DNA from: an uncultured Bacteroidota bacterium
GTDB lineage: Bacteria > Bacteroidota > Bacteroidia > Flavobacteriales > Flavobacteriaceae
Direction of reading: 5' to 3'
Length of the DNA: 64,000 nucleotides
Assembly (NCBI GenBank): GCA_902582405.1
Contig: CACHSA010000005.1
Coordinates: 1 to 64,000 of the forward strand
Position 1 is the stretch's first letter, and each line of letters begins with the position of its first letter. The notes beneath the pieces are model-generated. The model was not told where the DNA came from, searched no databases, and worked only from the letters and a program-made list of their open reading frames with translations. Shown here in pieces: positions 1 to 12,000 of the stretch. Made by a program: the position numbers and the translations under genes.

Positions 1-3000
1 GGAAACAGTGTGAGGAGTATAGCAATATAATACAAATAGCTATCCAGGATCCACCCTTAACGGGTCTACAGGTTGGTGCAATTTCTGCACCTGACACAGT
101 TTCAATATGTTCAGGGCAGTTAGTAACTTTTAATGCAACCGGTGGAGGTCAATCTTTTCAATTTTATATTGATGATAATCCTGTTGGTGTGAGGTCAGAT
201 TCAAGTTCGTTATCTTCCAGTACACTAATTGATGGCTCGAGAGTTAAGGTTAAGTCGTGGACCACAAATACTGCTACAGGAGGAGGGTGCTCATCATTCT
301 CTCCAGAAATACTAATAAGTACAAGTCTAGACCCTACAATAAGTTTAACTTCAGACGCGTATTCACTTACTTCTACTAATTCTATTTTTTGTGAAGGAGA
401 TTCAATAACTTTTACAGCTAGTTCAACTTCCGCTATAGCAACTTACACTTTTTCTGTTGGAGGAATAACTTATCAGAACAGTTCAACAAATATTTTTCGT
501 CCAGCAAATTTAACTCCACCAATTTTAATTCCAAATGGATCAAACGTTGTTGTTATTGCATCAACCGCTCTTGGTTGTACATCGTCTGCTACAATATTGA
601 TGACAGAAAATGTAGTTTCTGCAGGGTCAATTGATACTGTTAGTCCAACTATATGTTACGGTGAGGAAGCTTCCGCAATTTTTAATGTTGTAGAAGCAAA
701 TGTGTCAGGTGTACTTGAGTATGCGTGGGAAGCCTCAATCGATAATGGTGCAACATTTACCCCTTATCCATCTTCTTCGAATACCCACACCTTAGTTGAT
801 CCTGGAAATTTATATCAAACCACTTTGTTTAGAAGAAGTGCGAAAAGTACAATAGCTACATTAACTTCATGTACAGAGTACAGTAATACAATTACCATTA
901 CTGTTTTACCTCAGGTAGTTGGAGGAACTATAACTCCAACAACATTAACTATTTGCTCAGGAGAGGTTCCTCCACAATTATCTGTTGTAAGTGGAACTAT
1001 TGGCCCAGGGGTCTCATATAATTGGGAAATCTCTTCAGATGGAGTGCTTTTTACGAGTATTTCTACAGCAACAGGACAAAATTATTCACCATCAGCTTTA
1101 AACTCCACAACATTTTATAGAAGGGTTACCACAGCTGGTAGTGGAGCTGCGAGCACATGTATAGCGGAAAGTACTATTGTTGAAATTAAAGTTTTTGATC
1201 TTGATGCTGGAGCATTGGATCCCTCTCTAAATATGGCTTATTGCTATGGAGTAGACCCACCAACTATTGTAAGTTCAATAACTGGAGGTGTCCCCGATGA
1301 TGCGACAACTAGTATGGGTACTCTAACATACCAATGGGAGATATCTACTAATGGATCTGCTTGGACAGAAATAGCGTCAGCTACAAATGTTGACTATGAC
1401 CCCCCTTCTTTAACCCAAACAACTTGGTTTAGAAGAGTAGCTAAAGCGAGTAATAGTGCATCAGAGTTTTGTGAAGATACTACTGACCCTGTAAGAATAG
1501 AGATATTACCTTCATTAAATGAAGGGTTTATTCTTGATGATCAAGTAATTTGTCAAATTGTTGGCGGAGCTGGGTTACCATCTGATTTGCTTCTTAATGG
1601 CGCCCAAGCTTTAACAAATTCCGTTACTTTTCAATGGCAAAGATCAGTTGATCAATTGAATTGGTACGATATTCAGGGTCAAAGATCTGCTGCTCTTGCA
1701 TTTAATCTTGGAGATGCATGGTTACCAAGTTCATCAGATCCTGCCACTTACTATAGAGGAATAATTACTTATGTTGGAGATCCACAGCCACAAGCCGTTG
1801 AACAAACTATGATAGAAATAGTAGATACTGGGGGTTTTGTTGGTGGTAAATTATACTCCATAGTTGTAAATGGGAATAGATATGATGTAACTTCAAATGC
1901 AACCAATACTTCTGATTCAATAGGCAACTATTTTGCTAGTTATATTAGTTCAACAGATCCTACAGTTAACGCTTCTTATAATTCAGTATCAAACATATTA
2001 ACCCTCAAATCAATTTTACCAGGGAATTTCAACATTGCTGCTTCAACCGGTTTACCATCTCCAACAGTTGCAGTAATTATTGAAAAAGTGAATCCTGAAG
2101 TAAATTTAAGGATTTTAGTTTCAGGCAATACAGGAGGTAGACTTCCTAATGTATTAATGGAAAGTTGTCAAGTTTATACAGAGGTTGTAGCCATTGAGGT
2201 TTTGCCCCCCCCTAGTATTACTCAAGTGAGTGGTGACACATCTCCACAAATCAAATGCGTTGGTAGTGCAATTGATCCTGTAACTTTCACTTTCGGTGGT
2301 GGAGCAACTGGAGTCGAAGTAAGAGATTTAGATCCTGGTTTAAATATTAGCGCACCTGGAGGAGTAGTTACAAATCCATTTGCTGGTTTGAATAACTGGT
2401 ATGAAATAGGTGGTACGTCAACATTTACAATATCTGGAAACGTATCTGGAGACACAACTTTTACGATAGTTACAAGAGGTAGTAGTTGTCCTGAAACAAG
2501 TTTACCTTACTCAATAGTCGTTGAACCGGACCCAGAAACTCCTGACTTCATTAGAATGGGTCAAAATTCTGCTGGTTATGAAATTCTTGAAAGTGCTCCC
2601 GGCTCAGGAATTTGGTACAATAATACAGTTTGCCAAGATAATCTTCCTGCTCCCACAACTCCTGATATTGAATTCTACGCTTGCTACGAAAACGATGCAC
2701 TAACTAGGGTCTTTAACAATCTTGAATGGGACTGGTCACCCTTTGAAGCTGGAAGTATTATAAACAATAATCATCAGGAAACATCTATTAAAATACTACA
2801 GAATCCGTCTGGTCCTACTACAGGAGTTTCTTATCAGATTACTGTGACAATCGGAGGTGTTTCAAGTTTATACTCAGACACCACAGAAACAGGATTAGAA
2901 ACCATTGATCAATTAGGCTTAAGAATTGCCACCTTGGCTAACGCTAACCCTGGAATTGATGCAATTTATAATGATTCAACTAACGATATAGTTTTAGAAT

Positions 3001-6000
3001 CAATTCAAAAAAATACTGCTTTCACTGTTCAGGTTAGTCCAACTGGTCTTGCTCAAGCACTTAGATTGCAAGCTCCAAGTACAGTTCAAATTGTTAGAAG
3101 CGCAACTATGGACTGGACACCTAGTTTTAGTGGTACAGCTACAATAAGAGTAAGATCTATTGGATGTGACGATCAAAGATCAGGTTGGCATGAAGTTGAG
3201 GTATCGGTTGTTCCCCAAGCGATTGTTACACCAACCTTAGCCCCTCTACTGAGTCCAGTAGCTCCCAATTTTCAAATTTGTGGGGGAACTTTTACAGGAG
3301 ATCTTCCAGAGTGTCAAATTCAAGCAACTGACGAACCAGTACAATTTTTTACAGCTAGTGATAACGGAGATTTGCCAAATGATTTTGGATCTTTAGAATG
3401 GAGAATTCATGATGTTTTCCCAGGGTTAGGTTCTTCAGTGAGCTCGCCAGGTATTATTGACGTTAATAGAGGTATCATAACATGGAATGTTGGATGGTAC
3501 GGAAGTTTTGATTTAGAGGTTAGACCTGTAACATGTGAATTTGGCGCTGATGAAAATGATTGGATTACTAGGACTATAGTAATTGGACCAACTGATGGTC
3601 CTATAACTTCGATAACTCCTTCTGGAGCATTACCAGAATGTCCAATTCCTGATGCCGGTTTTTCAACTACTCTCATTACCGGTGGAGAGTCAGTAAGATG
3701 GTTTGTAAATAGTCCAATAGGTTTAACAACGGATACATCTTATCTTACTTCAGCTACTTTTTACGAATTGACACCGACTAACTCCAGTAGCAGTGCTGTT
3801 GAACTAAATTTTAGACCTGGGTTTTCAGGAAATATAATTATTAGTGCAGAACCTGTTCCGTGCCCCGGAGATAGGGTAAATTATGTTATAAATGTACCTG
3901 AGTCTCCCCAGATAAATCTTACATCAGGGTTTAATTCAAATAATATATCTGTTTGTAATGGTAGTGCTATTAATACAATTACATATGACATAATTGGGGC
4001 TGCTAATCTTGTTCTTGCCAAAAATCTTCCCTCTGGTGTTTTACCTATGTTAGACATCACTTCCCAAGTAAGTACAATTACTCTTATAACAGTTAGCCCA
4101 ACGATTGTAGGAAGAACCTATACCTTAATTATAGATAATAAGAGATTCGATTTTCTAACCAATGCTGCTGTAGCTAACGCGGCAGACCACATTGGAAACG
4201 GGCTGGCTGCTAAACTTAACTCAGAAACTAATGATTTTGTTGCAACTTATGCTGGTGGAAACCTTGTTTTAACACCAGGACCAACCGGTACGCCTGGTAA
4301 CTCCTTCATTATTGGAACTGAAGTTCCTGTAAACAGTTCTGTTAATATCGGAGCACCTGTTACCCAACCTTTATCAAAAACATTCAGTATTTATGGAACC
4401 CCATCTATTGTTGGAACAGGAGTATTTACCTACACTGTTGAAACTCAGGCTCCTACTCCAGGTTGTGAAACAGCTGTTTCCACTGGCACAATAACTGTTG
4501 AGGAAAGCGCAAGTATCTCATTTGTTGGTCCAGCAGGAAAAGATCCTAATGCTCCTGGTACAACTATTTGTAACGGAGAAGATTATAATGGAGCCAACGC
4601 TTTAATTTATGAGTTCACAAATGCTGCAGGTTTACAAATCAATCCTTCAACCCCTTTACCAGGTGGACTTTCTTTTGGACTGCAAGGTGGTTTCTTTAAT
4701 AGATATGCTATAACCGGATCTTTAAACTCTCCAACTTTAGTTCAAACCACTTTGGGAGTTGAAATACAAACCTTTGGTGGACAATGTGCCGAAGCTTCAT
4801 ATGTGGTATCATTTACTTTAATTCCTACACCTGAAGCTACGTTAACCTCAAGTGCTTCTTTGGGAACTGATAGAACTGTTTGTACTTCTGAAACACTGAT
4901 TCCTATAAGGTTTGAGATTGCTAACCCTGCATTTACTCTATCTGAGGCTGCAACTTCAACATTCCCTCCAGGAATTGAAGGAACATCTTATGCTCAAAAG
5001 CAAATGAATAGACTTAGCATAATACAAGTTGGGCCAAGCAACCAGACTCAATTTGGAGATACTTTTACAGTAACTATTAATGGAACTCCTTATACTGCTG
5101 CAACTGGAACTGCACAAATGGCAACGGGAACCGCAAATCGAAACCAGTTACATTCTGAATTTTCTGCATTTTTAAGTGCACAACTTTCTCCAACGTATAC
5201 AGTTTCATCGACTGTATTCCCCTTCATTGAGATTGAAGCCACCAACCCAGGTGTCGGGTTTACATTATCTGCGACTTCATCTTCAAGTCTTGGATTTGGT
5301 ACAACTGAAAGAGTGACTGCACCTGCATATTATGAAATTGCTGGAACTGCATCTTCAGCTGCTAGTGGTACATATATATATAGCTTAATATCTGTAGGTG
5401 CAGCAGGTTGTACAGGAGACGGAGTTGCTTCCGGAACTATAACTGTAAATCCAAGTACAAGTGCTTCATATTTTTCTGGCGCGGGTCAAAACCCAACTTT
5501 CTGCGACACAGGTGTATCAAGCTCTTCCATTTTTAGAACTACAGGTAGTCCGATTGCAATTAGCGTTGTAACTCCCACAACTCCGAATTGGATTACAGCA
5601 TCATTAAATGCTGCGGCGAATGAGGTTACTATTAACTTTAACCCACCAACTTTAGGTGTAACAGTAACTACTTCATATAATTATGAATTTAATTTAATTG
5701 GGAATAATTTTGGTTGTACTACAACGCCTTCACCGTTATCTGGTACAGTGTCAATTTCTCCAACGGACAAAATAACCTTATTGACTGGTAATGACAGCCA
5801 AATAGTTTGTGTCAACAATACTCCAACACCTACCTTTGCATTTACTACAATAGAATACGAGTTAGGGGGTGGTGCAAACGCGGTTGGCACAATAACTTAC
5901 TCTCAAGATGGTGCTCCAGCACAGTCTGGATTACCTCCCGGTTTTGGATATAGTTTAACTGCATCCAATACAATTAGAATTCAAGGAGCTGCTGATCCAG

Positions 6001-9000
6001 CTGCTGCAAATTTAGCCTCCTCAACAACGAGATATGAATATAGAATAGAAACGAGTCCAGGTGCTTGTGAAACTGCAATTGCTACTGGTACTATAGAAGT
6101 TAGGACTGCTCCAACATTAGCACTAGTTAGTTCACCAACATCTAGTTCCCAAAATATTTGTGATGACACTGACTTGGAAACTATAATCTATGAATTTGGT
6201 GGAGGTGCTAAAGGAGTAAACTTTACTTGGACAGGATCAAATACATTATTTGGTAAAGGTGTAACTGCTATAGCTTCTGGATCAAATCAATTTAGAATTT
6301 TTGGAAAACCAACTGTAAATGTTACTGAAACAAGGACATATAATTATCAAATCGAAACAGTGGGAAGTGATTGTACTCCTGAAATTGTTTTAACTGGTAG
6401 CTTAATAATTAATCCTACAGACTCTATTACATTAATTTCTGCTGCGAATACAGCTAGCCAAAGTGTTTGTTATAATGATACTGACAATGCTTCTAATACT
6501 ATTGCATTGCCAATTGAAGATGTAATTTATGAAATAGGAGGAGGCGCAATAGGTAAATCATTAACCGTTACCTACTCAGCTAACGGTGGTCCTTCAATAA
6601 ATAATTTACCCACAGGTTTGGGTATATCAGTTACAGGAACTCAAGTTTTAATTTCAGGCTCTATAGTTGCTTCCACTACGTTTACAACACCAACTGTTCA
6701 ATATAAATATCAGATTGTTACTGGTGGAAGTTGCGTTAGTAGTACAATTACTGGAAACTTTACTGTGCATTCACCCCCTATTCTTAACTTAACAAGTGCG
6801 GCAACAACAACCAATCAAGTAGGAGTATTTGCATTATGTACAAATTTAGAATCTATAGCAGACATTACATATGAATACTTCGGTGGAGCTACTGATGTTG
6901 TACTTGAGTGGACAGCAGGAACTTTAACTGGAGTTAATGGAGCAATTACCCCAGGGACGAATCAATTTGTTATTTCAGGGGATCCATCTGTTAATATTAC
7001 CTCTACAACTAATTATCCGTTTGAAGTTAAAACAAATGGAAGTGCTTGTGCGCCTGAAGTAGTTTTAACTGGAACAATTCAAGTTAAACCTCTTGAAACA
7101 ATTACTTTAGCCTCTGACCCTGCAACTGAAAATCAAACCATTTGTGCTGGAACTGGAACAAATACACTAGATCCAATAATTTATAACTTTGGACAGGGTG
7201 CTAATTCAGCGGTTGTGTCTTTTACTCCGAATTTACCTGGTGTTGGAATAACATCAATGAGTAGTACACAGGTGATTATTGGTGGTATCGCCTCTGCTGC
7301 AGCTCAAGCTTCAACTACAATTTTGACTTATAATTACGAAATAACTACTTCAGGTTGTGGACCTGCAACAGATAGTGGAGTAATTACAGTACTTCCTACA
7401 CCTGTTATGCAGTTGTACGCTGGAAATCCAAATCAACCCTCTGTTTGTAATAACGATCCAATATCAGAAATTGATTACATTTTTAATACCCAATCTAATG
7501 CTTCTTATAGTATTTCTTGGGATGTAACTCCAACAGGAATAACGCCTATTTTAGTTTCTGCAGCCGGTGGAACTAACAATGTTGTAAGAATTCAAGGAAC
7601 ACCCTCTGTAAACGTATCTGTAACCACTACTTATAATTATGTATTGACTTTGTCAGGGACTTGCGACCCAGACGTTGTTGAAACTGGTTCTATACAAGTA
7701 GACCCAGGACCGGATATTGACGAAGATTATATTCAGAACTTCCTTGTTAAAGATGTTGAGTGTTACAATGATAACACCGGGTCAATAGTGCTAGGTGATA
7801 CATCTTCACCAGATTTCTTAAATGCTATTAAAAATATAAAACTGGGAACCGTTCAAATTTCCGAAATTAATTTTGGTGGAGGAGCCTTAACTCATACTGA
7901 TATTTTAAGGGTAACAATTAATGGAACTGAATACATTGGTAGAGGAGGGGAAGTGCTTTTAGGAGTTCCCCAAGTATATACTCAAGCTCAAGTGATCAAT
8001 AATTTTATGACTGCAATCAATAATGATCCATCACAATCAGATTTAAGTGTTTCTCAAACTGGTTTTGGTTTAAGATTAGTAGGCGAAGTTGAAGGTGTAA
8101 GTTTCACATTTAGTGCTAATACCTCCGATACTAATGCCATAACAAATACTGTTACTACAACTCAAGTAGCTCAAGCTTATACTCCAGTAGTTACTTGGTA
8201 TTACCCTGACAGTACAGTAGTTCCAGCGAATAATATATATAATCTTTATTCAGGATCGTACGCATTAAATGTAACTGTTGGAGGTTGTACAACTTCAGCG
8301 ACTTTCTTTGTGGATCAACCAGACGAATTATCATTTGAAGTCGATTTCTGTGGTGGTGTAACTGGTGCAATATCTGTTCAAGCTTCTGGAGGGATTGCCC
8401 CCTACACTTACACAGTTGAGTACGATGGCACAAGACTACCCGGTGCAAGTGGAATTAAGGTTAGCAATGGACAAGTAAATTTCACTGGATTGACTCCAGG
8501 GAGACTATATGTTGTTGAGGTTTCTGATTCAAGCTCATGTACTTATGGATTGACAAGAGCAGTAAGAATTCCTACCGCTTTGGATTATGATCCAGCAGTA
8601 GTCGAAAAAACTAATAGTTATTGTGTAACAGGGACTATTGGAAATGGAAGTATTGTTACTACTCCCCTTGATGGAGCAGGAAATCAATTAAATGCATTCT
8701 CTGGTGGGTCTGGAGTTTATACATATAGATGGGTTAGATCTGATACAGGTTCAACCGTAGTATATGGAGTAGGTGCGAATCTTTATAATATTGCTCCTGG
8801 TGACTATTACGTTACTGTAACTGACGCGATTTTAGGTTGTGAATATCCACCACAATTGATTGTTTTAGGAGGCTACAACCCAGTCAGACTTAATGGAGTT
8901 GAAACTGCAAACTTTGAAAATTTGAGAGGTGCAAACCCTGCTACAAGTACTGCAACAGCAGATTATCAATTTACTTTAAATTGTAATGGGGGATCTGACG

Positions 9001-12000
9001 GAGCTTTTGATCTATTTGCAACAGGCGGTTCTGGAAATTTAGATATAACATCTTTATCTCCTGTAGGGCTTGTTCCTGCTGGAAGTGGAGCTGCAGTTAG
9101 CTTATCAAATGTTACAGCTGGAGATTATGTATTCCAGGTTACTGATCTAAGTCCTCCATTAGATCCAAATGGTAACCCTCAATCCGCATGTACTGATATT
9201 ATTACTGTGAGGGTTGTTGAACCTAATCCTCTCTCACTCACATTGATTGATAGTCACAACCCACTCTGCCCAGATGATTTAGTTATTGGAGGTAGATTAG
9301 AATTCGGTGTCAGTGGAGGTAACGCCTTAGCTTTACCGTACACAATAAACTTAAATGGCGGGGTGCTTTCAGCTAACTCAGGGGCGTCTTCTAAAGTAAT
9401 TTTTAGTAACATAAATATTTCTAATCCACTTCAAAGAAGTATTTCCTCAGCAGAAATAGTAGACAATTTTGGTTGTTCACAACAGGTAACATTCACTTAT
9501 GAATTTCCTGAAGTTTACACATACACAGTGGATGTTGACAGTAAGGATATAGATTGTTCAGCTAATACTTCAGGTGAGGTCACATTTACCGTAAATCCAA
9601 GCGATGTGGCTGGTGATTTATCTTCTGGTAACCCAGCTCAATTATATATCAAAGCAAATGGCAGGCCATATGAATACTACGAAACATTAAACACTAACGG
9701 TCCTATTACTGTAACTAACATTACTCAAGCTGATACATATCAATATATAATTTCAGTTAATAATACAACAACTTGTGAAATTGCGAACGGAACTTTTACA
9801 ATTGAGGAAAAAAACAACGAACAATTAGTTCTAGATATTGAAGTTATCCAGGCTGGATGTGGGAATAGTGAAAGTCAAATTTCACTGAATATAACAAATG
9901 CCATCCCTCCTTTAGAAATTAGATGGTACGAAAATCAAAACATAACCACTTCAGCAGTTTATTCATCTACCGCTTCTGGTACTACTGTCCAAACAGCAAC
10001 TTCTACGACACAGAGTTGGGTTGAAATTACAGCACAGCGTGGAAATGCAGTAGTTACTGGATTACCAACAGGAATATACAAAGCTATTGCAACAGATGGA
10101 AGAGTTTCAACTTGTGATGGAAATGAATTTATAACTAGAAACATAGTCATTGCAGAAAGTAGCCTTTCTGTATCTGGTTTCAGAACTACTGACAATATCC
10201 CTTCTGTTGCTGAAGGTGTATGTAAGAATTATCCCGAGCCTTCTGGATCTATAGACTGGCTTTCTACGTCAGGAGGATATACTAATGATATTTTCTTTAG
10301 TATTTCATCTAGTGTGAGAAGAACAACAGCTTACAACGGATTTAATATTTCATTGATTGGACCAGACGGTTCAAATGTTGATCTGTCCGGTAACTCAAAT
10401 ATATTTGGATTACCAACCCAACCTTCACTTCAAAGACCTGGATATACTTACAGATTTAGAAACCTTCCCTCGGGTGAGTATACACTAACAATTACTGAAA
10501 ATGTAACTGGAACTCTTGTTCCTTGTCAGGAAGTCTTTTACTTTACTATTGAAGAATTTTTACCAATCCAATACGACGGTGAAACAATTTTTGAAACTGA
10601 TATATGTACAGGTGCAGTTGACGGTGGTATAACAGCTTCAGCAATAGGCGGAGTTCCTTATATTGTAGATGGAGTTCCTACATATGAATTTGAATGGACA
10701 TACACTCCAACTGATCCATCTGCAAACACTCAAGTTTTTTATGGAGCAAAAGTTGACCCGGCCTATCCAGGAACATATTGTTTGAGAATTATAGATCAAA
10801 ATGCTCACTCTTATTGCTCTTGTGATGCCGCAGAAGCAAATAAGGTAACCATAGAGGTAGAGGATATAGTTGAACCTATTGTGGTTGAAGGAACTTTAGC
10901 TGACCCTAGTAATGTTGGAAATTACCTTAAATCTCTTCCTCCCGACTGTACTAGTGGCGGATTAAATGGTAAAATTGGTATTCAAGTTTCTGGAGGTCAA
11001 TTGCCAAGATCGATTAATTGGTATTTGGAGGATCCTCGTTATCTAAATGACCCTGCAAATCCAGGATATAGACCTTTAACTGAGTTCGATAACAGAACAT
11101 CATTAGATGATCTTCTTCCTGGAAATTATAAAGTGATCATAAGTTCCCAATCTTTAACTGGTTGTGCTAACACAACAAATTATACATACTATGAAGAAAT
11201 AATTCAGGTTTCTCCAAATAGAGAACTCTATATAATGAGTGGTCCTTTTGTAGATGAAGATTTATGTGTTGGTCAACAGGGTAGATTAACAATAGATATT
11301 TTTGATAATAATGAAGGTAATTTAAGTTTTTACTACAACGATATTTTGATTCCTTCTTCAGATGTAGTTAGGTTAAGCGATAGGTCTTGGTCTGTTGCAA
11401 TTGTAAATGCAATTGAAACTGCAGACTTTAGAATCGTAAATGAGGAAGGGTGTTGGATTACAACTGAGGTTAACAGGGGAATAGGAGAACCAAACTTTGA
11501 TTACACTTCTCCAAATTATGAAGCTTCGTCTGTAATTCTAGCAAGAGAAGAAGTTACTTTTAAAAATACATCTACAGATCCATATGTCAAATCCGAATGG
11601 ATATTTGGAGATAATACCACTCCAGAAATTGTTCCTACCTTAGTTGATAGTGTTATTACGGTTAGACATACTTATGGAATTTCAGGAACTTATTTTGCAA
11701 CGTTGAGGATTTACAACGACATAGAGTGTTCAGAGGAAATTACAATACCTATTTCGGTTGGTAAAGGCTATAATATAATGGTTCCAAATGTGTTTACTCC
11801 TAATAAAGATCTTGTAAACGACTACTTTAGACCATTATTTAGTGGATTTAGTAACATGACATTTACAGTTTATGATTTTAGAGGAAATGTAATTTATAAT
11901 GAATACAAAGAGGAAGGTGACATTAATAATATAAAAGGTTTTTCAATTGATGGGTGGGACGGTAATTTTGCTCCATATTCTCCATATTATATTTATACTG

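Noticed and set aside
5766-7712. Repeated sequence considered as a DNA-level repeat or CRISPR-like array
   Set aside because: Similarity is at protein level over modules of about 100 residues; there are no short identical repeats with unique spacers.
2222-11000. Several open frames of 60-89 codons on the minus strand and in other plus frames inside the giant adhesin gene
   Set aside because: They are shadows of a long, low-stop coding frame; none has recognisable domains, a promoter or gene-like spacing.
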